From Anaerolineae bacterium (GTDB lineage Bacteria > Chloroflexota > Anaerolineae > Aggregatilineales > Phototrophicaceae), in assembly GCA_022824365.1 (NCBI GenBank), contig JAJEAA010000028.1, positions 1 to 64,000 of the forward strand: 64,000 nucleotides of DNA, read 5' to 3'. Below, one piece after another: positions 1-9,486 of this stretch (position 1 is the first letter of the stretch; each line of letters starts with the position of its first letter). Made by a program: the position numbers and the translations under genes. Under the pieces are notes generated by a model. It did not search any database. It worked only from the letters and a program-made list of their open reading frames with translations, and had not been told where the DNA came from.

Positions 1-1
1 T

Positions 2-493
2 GACGCGATGGGCGCGGATTTCACCGTGACATATCGCGCGATTCAGGCAGGCGAGCCAGTTGGCGATATTCAACTGAAGACAAGCGCCCTCCGCGGCATT
101 GAGATTGGCGGCGAGACGGTCGTGCGCATGATCGATGAATTCCCGATTTTGATGGTGGCGGCGACGCAAGCCGAGGGTGAAACGCTGGTGCGCGACGCTC
201 GCGAGTTGCGTGTCAAAGAGACCGACCGCATCGCTGTGATGGCGGCGGAGTTGCGTAAGCTCGGCGCGGTCATTGACGAACGAGAAGACGGATTCCGGAT
301 TGTCGGTCCGCAAAGCCTGACCGGCGGGCAGGTGGACGGCCACGACGATCACCGCATCGCCATGAGCTTGACCATCGCCGGCATGATAGCGGCTGAAGGC
401 GCGGTCGTCACAGATGCCGCCTGCGCTGGCGACAGCTTTCCCGGCTTTGCGGAGACCTTTATCGGCAGCGGCGCGCGGCTACTGCCAGAGTAG
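2..493 (+). CDS. aroA: 3-phosphoshikimate 1-carboxyvinyltransferase (EPSP synthase), C-terminal part, truncated by window start
   Basis: Translation contains RELRVKETDRIA and DGHDDHRIAMSL motifs typical of EPSP synthase C-terminus; open at the 5' edge. Confidence 0.95.
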   Translation, partial: DAMGADFTVTYRAIQAGEPVGDIQLKTSALRGIEIGGETVVRMIDEFPILMVAATQAEGETLVRDARELRVKETDRIAVMAAELRKLGAVIDEREDGFRIVGPQSLTGGQVDGHDDHRIAMSLTIAGMIAAEGAVVTDAACAGDSFPGFAETFIGSGARLLPE

Positions 494-532
494 CGAAGCG
501 TACGACGCCAAATAGAATTCGTAGGGTGCGAG

Positions 533-1375
533 ATGGCAGTGAAACGGGTGGGGGTGATTGGCTTTCCGGTGGAGCATAGCCTGAGCCCAGTCATGCACAA
601 TGCGGCTTTTGAAGCTCTGCGCATGGACGACTGGTATTATGACGCTATGTCGATCCCGCCGGATATCCTGCGCTTGGGCTTGCGCGAACCCAGAAACCAC
701 GGCTACATCGGCATCAACGTCACGGTGCCGCATAAAGAAGCGATCATGGAATATGTGCGTCCGGACGAAAAGGCGCGGGCGATCGGCGCAGTGAACACCG
801 TCGACTTCCGTAGCAATATCGGCACCAACACTGACGCTGACGGCCTTATTAATGATTTGGTCGCTAGTGACGTGCGGATCCGCGGCGAGCGTGTACTGGT
901 GCTTGGGGCGGGTGGCGCGGCGCGCGCGGCCGTTTATGGGCTGCTGCGCGAAGGCGCGGCCGTCGCTATCGTCAATCGCACGAAGTCGCGCGCGGACCGG
1001 TTGGTGGCGCAGTTGCGCGCCTCGTCGGGGTTGGATGGCGCCGAAGTTATGACGCTGGATCAAGCGGCCGATTGGGGCATGAGCCTGATTGTCAATTGCA
1101 CATCGGTCGGCTTGCATCCGAATATCAAGCAGTCGCCCTGGATTCATGGCCTGCCTTTTCCGGAAGGCGTCACGGTTTACGATATGGTTTATCGCCCGGC
1201 GAATACGGCGCTGATGCAGCAATGCGTCGCGCATGGCGGGCGCGCGATTGGCGGCCTCGGCATGCTGGTGCGGCAAGGCGCGATCGCCTTTGAACTATGG
1301 ACCGGCGTTGCGCCGCCGATTGATGTGATGTATGACGTCTTGCGGGATGCGCTGGAGCAAGCTACAAAGGACTAA
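533..1375 (+). CDS. aroE: shikimate dehydrogenase
   Basis: GFPVEHSLSPVMHNAAF, NVTVPHKE, VLGAGGAARAAVYGL motifs. Confidence 0.95.
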   Translation: MAVKRVGVIGFPVEHSLSPVMHNAAFEALRMDDWYYDAMSIPPDILRLGLREPRNHGYIGINVTVPHKEAIMEYVRPDEKARAIGAVNTVDFRSNIGTNTDADGLINDLVASDVRIRGERVLVLGAGGAARAAVYGLLREGAAVAIVNRTKSRADRLVAQLRASSGLDGAEVMTLDQAADWGMSLIVNCTSVGLHPNIKQSPWIHGLPFPEGVTVYDMVYRPANTALMQQCVAHGGRAIGGLGMLVRQGAIAFELWTGVAPPIDVMYDVLRDALEQATKD

Positions 1376-1376
1376 T

Positions 1377-2555
1377 ATGCCCATTCGATTTTTCACCGCA
1401 GGCGAAAGCCACGGACCTGGACTGACCGCCATCCTCGAAGGCATGCCGGCCGGATTGCCGCTTGCCGGCGAAGACATCAACCTCGACTTGCGTCGCCGGC
1501 AAAAAGGCTACGGATCCGGCGGGCGCATGCAGATCGAGAAAGACGGCATCATCATCACGTCGGGTCTGATGAATGGCAAGACGACCGGCGCGCCCATTGC
1601 CCTGCACGTGCAAAATCGCGACTTCAAAAGCTGGAAAGAGCGCGATATCACCCCGATCACCACGCCGCGGCCGGGCCATGCCGATCTGACCGGCGCCGTG
1701 AAGTATGGTTATCGCGAGTTGCGGCTGTCGCTGGAGCGGGCGAGCGCGCGGGAAACTACCATGCGCGTCGCCATCGGCGCGATCTGCAAGACTTATCTCC
1801 GCCAATTCGGCGTCGCCATCGATGGTTATGTCTCGCAGCTCGGCGACATCGTGGCGGACCTGGATGATATGCCGCTGGACGAACGCATCGCCCGCAACGA
1901 AGACAACGATGTTCGCTGTCCCGATCCGGTCGCGGCGGAAAAGATGCACGCAGCCATTCGCCAGGTCAAGATCGACAAAGACACTCTCGGCGGGGTCTTC
2001 GAAGTTGTGGCTCGCGGCCTGCCGCCCGGCTTAGGCTCGCACGTGCATTACGACCGCAAGCTTGACGGCAGGCTGGTCGGCGCGATGGTCAGCATCCAGG
2101 CGATGAAAGGCGCGGAGATCGGCAGTGGCTTCGAGAATGCTGGCAAGCGTGGCTCACAAGTCCATGACGAGATCATCATCGACGACGAGGGCCAACTCTC
2201 CCGCGCGACCAATCGCGCCGGCGGCTTGGAAGGCGGCATTTCGACCGGCGAGCCAATCATTGTGCGCGTGGCGATGAAACCGATCTCGACCATGCTGCGC
2301 GGCGCCGGCTCGGTCGATCTGGCGACTGGCAGGCCGAACCCGACCGTGTACGAACGCAGTGATTTTTGCGCCTTGCCGCGGGCCGTCCCGGTCGGCGAGG
2401 CGATGATGGCGATCGTGCTGGCGGACGCGCTGATGGAGAAACTCGGGGGCGACAGCATTGAAGAAATGCTGCCTCGCTTTGACGCGCTAAGGCGCAACCG
2501 TCTGGAAGATCTTCCGATGGACAATGTCCATTGGCGCTTTGGGTATGACGTGTGA
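1377..2555 (+). CDS. aroC: chorismate synthase
   Basis: MPIRFFTAGESHGPGLTAILEGMPAG and RASARETTMRVAIGA; ATG at 1377 preferred over the upstream ORF start at 1332. Confidence 0.96.
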   Translation: MPIRFFTAGESHGPGLTAILEGMPAGLPLAGEDINLDLRRRQKGYGSGGRMQIEKDGIIITSGLMNGKTTGAPIALHVQNRDFKSWKERDITPITTPRPGHADLTGAVKYGYRELRLSLERASARETTMRVAIGAICKTYLRQFGVAIDGYVSQLGDIVADLDDMPLDERIARNEDNDVRCPDPVAAEKMHAAIRQVKIDKDTLGGVFEVVARGLPPGLGSHVHYDRKLDGRLVGAMVSIQAMKGAEIGSGFENAGKRGSQVHDEIIIDDEGQLSRATNRAGGLEGGISTGEPIIVRVAMKPISTMLRGAGSVDLATGRPNPTVYERSDFCALPRAVPVGEAMMAIVLADALMEKLGGDSIEEMLPRFDALRRNRLEDLPMDNVHWRFGYDV

Positions 2556-4069
2556 ACACGCAAAAGAATATCGTCATCACTGGTTTCATGGGCGCCGGCA
2601 AAACGACAGTCGGCGAAATCCTGGCGCGTAAACTCAACCGGCGATTCGTCGATATGGATGTTGAGATTGAAGCGCGGTCCGGTTTCACCATTCCGCAGAT
2701 TTTCCGGCGTCACGGCGAAGAGGGCTTTCGTGAGATGGAACGGCGCTTGATCCGCGAATTGGCGCTGCGGCATGGCCTGGTTATCTCGACCGGCGGCGGC
2801 GCTCTTGTAGACGACGAGATGAGGGAGATGATGGGACGGCATGGCCTTATCATCTGCCTGAACGCCAGCAAGGAGGAGATACGCGCGCGGCTGGCGGAAA
2901 GCCTTGACCGTCCGCTGGCGGCAGATTGGGAGAAGCTGTTTGATGCCAGGCAGAGCGCCTACGCCAAAATCAGCCATCAGATCATGACCAGCGGCAAAAC
3001 CCCGAGAGAGATCGCTGCGGAAATCGCTGCCCTCGATGACGGCGCTTTATACGTCCGGACGCCCGATGGCGGCGGCTACCCGATCATCATCGGCAACGGC
3101 TTGCTGCGGTCGATTGCGCAAGAGGCTGAGGAGTTGGGATTGGCGGGCCATGTGGTGATCGTCAGCAACGAGACAGTGGCTCCCCTCTATGGCGAGCGGC
3201 TGGCGGCGACATTGCCGCGCGCCGACCTCATCATCATGCCGGATGGCGAAGCGCACAAAAATCTCGACACGGTCCGCCGGATTTACGATGAGATGTTGAC
3301 TTGCGGCGCTGACCGGACAACGACGCTTGTCGCGCTGGGTGGCGGGGTCGTCGGCGATACCGCTGGCTACGCGGCAGCGACTTACATGCGCGGCATTCAG
3401 CTTGTGCAGATTCCGACCACCTTGCTTTCTATGGTCGATTCAAGCGTGGGCGGCAAGGTCGGCGTCGACCTGCCGCAAGGCAAGAATCTCATCGGCGCTT
3501 TCAAACAGCCGCGCAGCGTAATCATCGACACTGAAGTCCTCGAGACCCTGCCGCCATTGCAGTGGCGCTGTGGCATGGCCGAGGTGATTAAGCACGGCTT
3601 GATCGGGCAGCCGGCGTTGCTTGAACCCGACTTATGGCAGCCGGAGCAGGCGGCGCAGTTGGTGCGTCAAGCGGTGCAGGTCAAGGTTGATGTGGTGGAA
3701 ATAGATCCGTATGAGGCGGGCATCCGCGCGCATCTTAACCTGGGCCACACCTTCGGCCACGCGATCGAAAGGGCGACGCATTACGGGGTGCCCCACGGGG
3801 AGGCGGTCGCCATCGGCACTGTCAAAGCCGCTTTGCTCTCGCGAAATCTCGGTTTCATCGATGACGAACTGGTCGCCCGGATTCAAACGATTATGTGGCA
3901 AATTGGCTTGCCCACCAATATCGCGCTTGATTCGCATCGCTGGTACGCGGCGATGGCGACCGACAAGAAATGGCGCTCAGGCAAGTCGAGACTTGTTCTG
4001 CTGCGCGCGTTGGGCGAAGCAACCATCGTCGAGGGCTTGCAGCGCGAAGAAATTATGGCGGTACTGTGA
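2552..4069 (+). CDS. aroKB: bifunctional shikimate kinase / 3-dehydroquinate synthase
   Basis: N-terminal GFMGAGKTTVGEILA (shikimate kinase P-loop) followed in frame by DHQ synthase motifs (ALGGGVVGDTAGYAAATYMRG, NLGHTFGHAIE); GTG start overlaps aroC stop. Confidence 0.95.
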   Translation: MNTQKNIVITGFMGAGKTTVGEILARKLNRRFVDMDVEIEARSGFTIPQIFRRHGEEGFREMERRLIRELALRHGLVISTGGGALVDDEMREMMGRHGLIICLNASKEEIRARLAESLDRPLAADWEKLFDARQSAYAKISHQIMTSGKTPREIAAEIAALDDGALYVRTPDGGGYPIIIGNGLLRSIAQEAEELGLAGHVVIVSNETVAPLYGERLAATLPRADLIIMPDGEAHKNLDTVRRIYDEMLTCGADRTTTLVALGGGVVGDTAGYAAATYMRGIQLVQIPTTLLSMVDSSVGGKVGVDLPQGKNLIGAFKQPRSVIIDTEVLETLPPLQWRCGMAEVIKHGLIGQPALLEPDLWQPEQAAQLVRQAVQVKVDVVEIDPYEAGIRAHLNLGHTFGHAIERATHYGVPHGEAVAIGTVKAALLSRNLGFIDDELVARIQTIMWQIGLPTNIALDSHRWYAAMATDKKWRSGKSRLVLLRALGEATIVEGLQREEIMAVL

Positions 4070-4086
4070 CCGAAGGGCTCTAGCGT

Positions 4087-4536
4087 ATGACCAAAGGCAT
4101 CCTCTTATTACACGGTCCCAATCTCAATCTGCTCGGATCACGACAGCCCGATGTCTATGGCAGCATGACGCTTGCAGACATCAACGCCGCTGTCGAGCAA
4201 CATGTTGCCCCCTACGATGTCGAGTTGCGTACGGCGCAATCCAATCATGAAGGCGCCTTGATCGAATTTCTTCACGAGGCGCGTGACTGGGCGGATGGAG
4301 TGGTATTTAATCCCGGCGCCTACACACATACGTCTGTCGCCCTGCGCGACGCGATAACGGCGGTTGAATTGCCGATTATCGAAGTGCATCTCTCGAATGT
4401 GCATGGCCGCGAGGCTTTTCGTCATAAGTCTCTGCTGGCTGGTGTCTGTCTGGGCGCCATCGCCGGCTTCGGCTGGCACAGTTATATCCTGGCGATTGAC
4501 GCGCTCTTGCGCCATTGGGACCTGCTGCGTGACTAG
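4087..4536 (+). CDS. aroQ: type II 3-dehydroquinate dehydratase
   Basis: [47 protein letters not shown]. Confidence 0.96.
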   Translation: MTKGILLLHGPNLNLLGSRQPDVYGSMTLADINAAVEQHVAPYDVELRTAQSNHEGALIEFLHEARDWADGVVFNPGAYTHTSVALRDAITAVELPIIEVHLSNVHGREAFRHKSLLAGVCLGAIAGFGWHSYILAIDALLRHWDLLRD

Positions 4537-4609
4537 CTGGTTAGAATAGCTGAATAGTCACAGCAGGTTTTAGCTATCTCGCCGATACCCCGCGTGCGCG
4601 GCTTGGCAA

Positions 4610-4615
4610 TATAAT
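4610..4615 (+). promoter_or_regulatory. candidate -10 box (TATAAT) upstream of glnA
   Basis: Exact TATAAT 31 bp before the glnA ATG; no convincing -35. Confidence 0.4.
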
Positions 4616-4646
4616 CCCCATTACACAACAGTATCACGGAAGAAGC

Positions 4647-5981
4647 ATGGCGACGGAATCCGAAATCTTAGAAACTGTCCACGAGGAGGGCGTCCAGTTT
4701 GTGGCGCTCTGGTTCACCGATATCACTGGCTTGGTCAAGAGCGTCATGATACCGGCGGCCGAGCTGCCCAACGTCTTCGATAACGGCTCGCACTTTGACG
4801 GCTCGGCTATTGAAGGTTTTGCGCGAGTCGCCGAAAGCGATATGGTGCTCGCCCCCGACGAGTCAAGCTTTGTGATCCTGCCCTGGACGGAAGGCGGGGA
4901 CAAGACAGCCCGGCTAATTTGTTCCGTGCATACGCAAGATGGCGACCCCTTCATTGGCGATCCGCGCAGCTTGCTTGTCAAGGCGCTTGACCAGGCCCGG
5001 GAAATGAATCTGCGCTTCAAGACCGGGATGGAACTGGAGTTTTTCCTGTTCCCGCTTGACACCGCCGGCTCTCCGATTGTCGGAACGCATAGGGACATTG
5101 CCGGCTACTTTGATATACCCGACGATCCGATACGCTCAATCCGCCGCAGTATGTTAACTGTCCTGCGGGAACTGGGCATCAAGGTCGATTCGACCCATTC
5201 CGAGACTGGCCAGGGGCAGCACGAAATTGACTTTCAGTACGATGACGCCTTGCGCTCCGCCGATAATATCCTTACCGCGCGCATTGCTTTGAAGACCATC
5301 GCCAGCAAGTATGGCTACTACTGCAGTTTCATGCCGCGGCCTCATGTGGACTTGCCTGGCTCTGGCATGCACACGCACCAGAGCTTGCACGATCTCAAAA
5401 GCGGCGTGAATCTCTTCGCGCACAGCGAAAGCGAGTATGGTTTGTCGGAGACGGCTTCCTATTTTCTCGCGGGACAATTGGAGCATGCCCGCGCCATGTG
5501 CGCTGTATTGGCGCCCCTGGTCAATTCCTATAAACGCCTGGGCACCAGCTTCGAGGCGCCGGTCAACGTCACCTGGGCGCATGTCAATCGCAGCGCTTTG
5601 ATCCGCGTGCCCAGCACAGCCCCGGGCAAGGAGTATCACACCCGCCTGGAACTGCGCTGCCCGGACCCGACTGCCAACCCCTACCTAGCCATGGCAGTGA
5701 TGCTGCAAGCGGGGCTGGATGGCATCCGCCATCAGATGCCGCTGCCCGATCCCATGGAAGAGACGCTGATGCAAGGCGCGCCAGGCAGGATGCGGCAGAT
5801 CAAAGTCTTGCCGAACTCTCTGGAAGAAGCCTTGGATGCGCTTAGCGACGACGATGTCATCTTGTCGGCGCTTGGTCCTTACGTCAGCGACCGTTACATC
5901 GCGGCCAAACGACAGGAATATGACGAATACAGCCGGCAAGTGTCCGAGTGGGAAGTTGAGCGTTATCTCAGCCGTTTTTGA
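4647..5981 (+). CDS. glnA: glutamine synthetase type I
   Basis: Full-length GSI: DGSAIEGFARVAESDM, SGMHTHQSL, NSYKRLGTSFEAPVNVTWAHVNRSALIRVP. Confidence 0.95.
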   Translation: MATESEILETVHEEGVQFVALWFTDITGLVKSVMIPAAELPNVFDNGSHFDGSAIEGFARVAESDMVLAPDESSFVILPWTEGGDKTARLICSVHTQDGDPFIGDPRSLLVKALDQAREMNLRFKTGMELEFFLFPLDTAGSPIVGTHRDIAGYFDIPDDPIRSIRRSMLTVLRELGIKVDSTHSETGQGQHEIDFQYDDALRSADNILTARIALKTIASKYGYYCSFMPRPHVDLPGSGMHTHQSLHDLKSGVNLFAHSESEYGLSETASYFLAGQLEHARAMCAVLAPLVNSYKRLGTSFEAPVNVTWAHVNRSALIRVPSTAPGKEYHTRLELRCPDPTANPYLAMAVMLQAGLDGIRHQMPLPDPMEETLMQGAPGRMRQIKVLPNSLEEALDALSDDDVILSALGPYVSDRYIAAKRQEYDEYSRQVSEWEVERYLSRF

Positions 5982-7377
5982 CGATGAATTCGTGGATGCG
6001 CCGCACAGCCTCGCGCGAACTTTGCAAAGGTAGCGCCAGCGTCAAACTGCTGTTGGAGGCGCCAAGCGCAAGCCCGTAAATCTCAAGATCAGTCAGTGTT
6101 TCCAGCGCTTCCGCGAGAAGTTGTGGGGCGCAATGCAAATCGGCGCCAATCGCGGTGACAAGCCCAACAGCCTCGATCGCCCAGGGCATCTTTTCCGGGT
6201 ATTCCGCCATCTTCGCTTTCAGAGCCCGCTCCAGGCGATCGACGCCGTCGATGCCGATGCTGGTGGGTATGACCAAACATAAGAAACTGCTGTTGGACGA
6301 CTGCGACGCGATCAATACTTCGCTGCGCATGCCTAATGTTTTGAAGAGCGTATTGCCGACCAAGCGCGTCACGCCGGCCAGTGAGCCGCTGGCCGGGCGC
6401 CTTAGCGATAAGCCCTGCGTCGATGTCACGGCTTTGAAGAGGGACTCGTCCGCGCGCTCTAAGCTAGAGACCAGCGTGCCGGTCTGCTCGGGCGAGGCGA
6501 TGTTCTTTATACGCAAAGGCAGCGCTCGCTGGGCCAAGGGCGCGATCATTCTGGCATGCAGGATTCGAGCGCCGAAATAGGCGAGGTCGGCTGCTTCAGC
6601 GTAGGTCAAAGTCGGGATGACACGCGCATTAGCCAGTTCACGCGGGTCAGCCGACATCATGCCATCGACATCGGTCCACAGCCACAGCTCGCCCGCCTCG
6701 AGCAAGGCGCCGAGCACAGAAGCGGTGTAGTCTGTGCCGCCCCGTCCCAAGGTGGTCGTTTCCCCATTTTCAGTCGCGCCGATGAACCCGGTCACAACGG
6801 GAATGATGTCTCGTTGCAGCATTGGTTTAATAACCTGGCCGACGCGCCGCGCTGTCAAATGCAGGTCGGGGTTGGCGTTGCCAAAAACTTCATCGGTGAC
6901 CAGCACATCCGTCCCGTCCACGGCCGCGCTCCGCAGCCCGTTTTGACGCAGAAGCGCGGCGATGATGCGCGCCGACAGCCTTTCCCCGACTGCGACAACC
7001 GCGTCACTGCTTAAAGGCGACAACTCGACATTTAAGCTCCCGGCGATTTGCAAGCAATGATCGAGCATCTCCGACAACAGTTGATCGATATCGGCTTCCA
7101 GAGTATCGCGCTCTGGGCGGTCCAGCGGTAGTTCTTCCATGATGGCGAAGTGACGGCTGCGTAAATTCGCGGCGATACGGCGGTATCCGCGCTGGTTGGC
7201 GATTCTCGCGAGTTGCGCCGCGTCCAGCAGCATGTCGGTAACGCCGTCCAGCGCGGAGACAACCACCAGAACCCGGTCCCACTGTTTGGTCTCGCGAGCG
7301 ATTATCTTCAAGACCTGCGCTAACGCTGGCGCTGCGCCAACGGACGCGCCGCCGAATTTCATCACGAGTGTGGACAT
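5968..7377 (-). CDS. lysC: aspartate kinase (monofunctional, C-terminal ACT-like region)
   Basis: STLVMKFGGASVG N-terminus, TTTLGRGGTDYTASVLGALL; start moved to Met at 7377. Confidence 0.9.
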   Translation of the reverse strand: MSTLVMKFGGASVGAAPALAQVLKIIARETKQWDRVLVVVSALDGVTDMLLDAAQLARIANQRGYRRIAANLRSRHFAIMEELPLDRPERDTLEADIDQLLSEMLDHCLQIAGSLNVELSPLSSDAVVAVGERLSARIIAALLRQNGLRSAAVDGTDVLVTDEVFGNANPDLHLTARRVGQVIKPMLQRDIIPVVTGFIGATENGETTTLGRGGTDYTASVLGALLEAGELWLWTDVDGMMSADPRELANARVIPTLTYAEAADLAYFGARILHARMIAPLAQRALPLRIKNIASPEQTGTLVSSLERADESLFKAVTSTQGLSLRRPASGSLAGVTRLVGNTLFKTLGMRSEVLIASQSSNSSFLCLVIPTSIGIDGVDRLERALKAKMAEYPEKMPWAIEAVGLVTAIGADLHCAPQLLAEALETLTDLEIYGLALGASNSSLTLALPLQSSREAVRRIHEFIVKNG

Positions 7378-7623
7378 ATTGTACGGCAAGCGCCTCCAGT
7401 ACTCCGAAATCGGAAAGGTCAAACAGGATTACAGCGTTGATGCCCCAATGCAATTTTAGCAACTGTGGCGACGAGTTGACAAACCGCGCCTGCGAATCGG
7501 CAGGCGTCTATATTGCGTTCGTCCATAATATCGAGTAGAGTGATAGGCGTTTGAGCGATAGCGACAATATGACCTCTTAACAAGCGAGCGCAACTATATT
7601 GTTTGCGCAAAGGCCGAATATTC

Positions 7624-8751
7624 ATGGTAGCTCCCGCAATTGAAAAGAGTGACTTGGTAGCTGGTGTCCGGTTTCAAAAGATCGGCAAACTCTATCACTT
7701 TGACTTCAGCAATCACCCTGAATTAGAGCAAGGCGACTACGTAATTGTTGATACGCGGCGTGGACGCCAGATGGGCCAGGTGATGGGTTTTACCGAGCCC
7801 GACGAGCATCGGGATGTCCGCCAGATTCTGCGGCCCGCCACCCCCCGCGATCTGGTCTTGAAACAGCATTGGGAAGCGCAACAGGCTGAAGCGCTGGAGG
7901 TCTGTCGTGAGACGGCCGCCGGCTTGCGGCGAATGTCTGAGGTCAAGTTTGTCGCGGCGCAATACAATTATGATGGTAGCGCTATCACCTTTCTCTTCAG
8001 CGCCGAACAAAAAATCGACACGGCCGTGTTGCGGAAGCGCTTGCAACGGAAGTTCGAAGCGCGGGTTGAAATGAGGCAGATCGGCCCGCGCGATGTCGCC
8101 AAGTTGCTCGGCGGTTTCGGCGCTTGCGGCATTACGCGCTGCTGCAGCACCTTTCTCACTGATTTCAGCCCCATCTCGATCAAGATGGCGAAGGCGCAGG
8201 GCGTCTCGCTGAATCCATCAGAAATCACTGGCATGTGCGGGCGCTTGCGTTGCTGCCTCGTTTATGAATATGAGCAGTACGTCGAGGCTCGCCGTCATTT
8301 GCCGAGGCGCAACAAGCGCGTTGGCACGCCACACGGCGAGGGCCGCGTATTGGACCAACTGCCTCTGAGAGACGCGGTTTTGGTGGATATCGGCGATGGC
8401 GTGCGTAAAGTCGTTGAGCGGGAAGAGATTATTCCTCTGGAAGAATTCCGCAAGCTGGCGGAAAAGGCGCAAGCGCCCTGCGACAAGCATGGCGACGGCA
8501 GTTGTGATTGCGGCATGCCAGCCGGCCAGCGGCAAGCGGACCGTGTCAATGCGCAGCGGGATCTGCCGAAAGAATCAAAAGAAACCAATAGCGCAAAAGA
8601 TGAAGAGCGACCGCGTCGTCGTCAGTCGCGCAGGAGCCAGGGTGATTCGCCCGATGGTTCCCCGCGCTCAAGCCGTCGGCGAGGCCGGCGTCGGGGCAGA
8701 CGGCGCTCCAAGCGCAATGCCAATCGCGGCGGAGAAGAATCCAAGTCATGA
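7624..8751 (+). CDS. PSP1 domain protein (YaaT/RicT-like) with Cys-rich and Arg/Ser-rich C-terminal tail
   Basis: GVRFQKIGKLYHFD; GACGITRCCSTFL; EITGMCGRLRCCLVYEYEQY hallmarks of PSP1/YaaT. Confidence 0.9.
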   Translation: MVAPAIEKSDLVAGVRFQKIGKLYHFDFSNHPELEQGDYVIVDTRRGRQMGQVMGFTEPDEHRDVRQILRPATPRDLVLKQHWEAQQAEALEVCRETAAGLRRMSEVKFVAAQYNYDGSAITFLFSAEQKIDTAVLRKRLQRKFEARVEMRQIGPRDVAKLLGGFGACGITRCCSTFLTDFSPISIKMAKAQGVSLNPSEITGMCGRLRCCLVYEYEQYVEARRHLPRRNKRVGTPHGEGRVLDQLPLRDAVLVDIGDGVRKVVEREEIIPLEEFRKLAEKAQAPCDKHGDGSCDCGMPAGQRQADRVNAQRDLPKESKETNSAKDEERPRRRQSRRSQGDSPDGSPRSSRRRGRRRGRRRSKRNANRGGEESKS

Positions 8752-9479
8752 GCGAAAAAGCAAACGCGGCCAATGGCGCAATTGGTCGGGTGCTTGGCGT
8801 CTTTGCCCATCCGGACGATCCCGAATTCTTCGCCGGTGGCACCTTCGCCAAATGGGCGGCTGATGGCGCCGCGATCACCTTCCTCATCGCCACAAGCGGC
8901 GACAAGGGCAGTGCTGATCCTGAGATGACGCACGATCGGCTGGCGGCAATCCGCGAAGAAGAAGAGCGAGAAGCCGCTGCCGCGCTTGGCGTGAATGATG
9001 TCGTCTTCTTGCGCTACAAGGATGGCGAGCTCTTCCCGACCCTGGACTTGCGCCGTGATATCACACGGATTATCCGTATGAAGAAACCGGACATCGTCGT
9101 GACGCTGGACCCGACTGTCTTCTGGCGCGGGGGCGGCGGAATCAACCATCCTGATCATCGGGCGATCGGCGCTGCTACCTTGGAAGCGATATTCCCAACG
9201 GCGCGCGACCGCCTCAATTTTATCGAGCATGAACGCGACGAAGGCTTGGAAACGCACAAGGTCAGCACTGTCTATATCGCTGGCGCCGCGGAACCAACAC
9301 ATACGGTGGATGTGACAGATTCGGTCGAACGGCAAATCCAATCGCTTCGCGCCCACAAGAGCCAGATTTCTGATATGGACAAAATGGCGGAACGCATTCG
9401 CGAGCGCTCGCTCGATCCCAATTCGCCGCCGGAATATCCCCGGCGTATAGAGAAGTTTCGTGTGATTAAAATGAGGTAA
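8748..9479 (+). CDS. PIG-L/LmbE family deacetylase
   Basis: VFAHPDDPEFFAGGTFAKWAADGAAITFLIATSGDKGS and NHPDHRAIG motifs; ATGA overlap with upstream gene. Confidence 0.9.
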   Translation: MSEKANAANGAIGRVLGVFAHPDDPEFFAGGTFAKWAADGAAITFLIATSGDKGSADPEMTHDRLAAIREEEEREAAAALGVNDVVFLRYKDGELFPTLDLRRDITRIIRMKKPDIVVTLDPTVFWRGGGGINHPDHRAIGAATLEAIFPTARDRLNFIEHERDEGLETHKVSTVYIAGAAEPTHTVDVTDSVERQIQSLRAHKSQISDMDKMAERIRERSLDPNSPPEYPRRIEKFRVIKMR

Positions 9480-9486
9480 GCAATCC

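Noticed and set aside
2048-2977. 309-aa minus-strand ORF spanning aroC/aroKB
   Set aside because: Spans two convincing genes on the + strand; no independent support.
7487-7506. Hairpin CGCCTGC-GAATCG-GCAGGCG in the lysC/PSP1 divergent region
   Set aside because: Single 7-bp stem without T-run or riboswitch-like context; insufficient evidence for a function.
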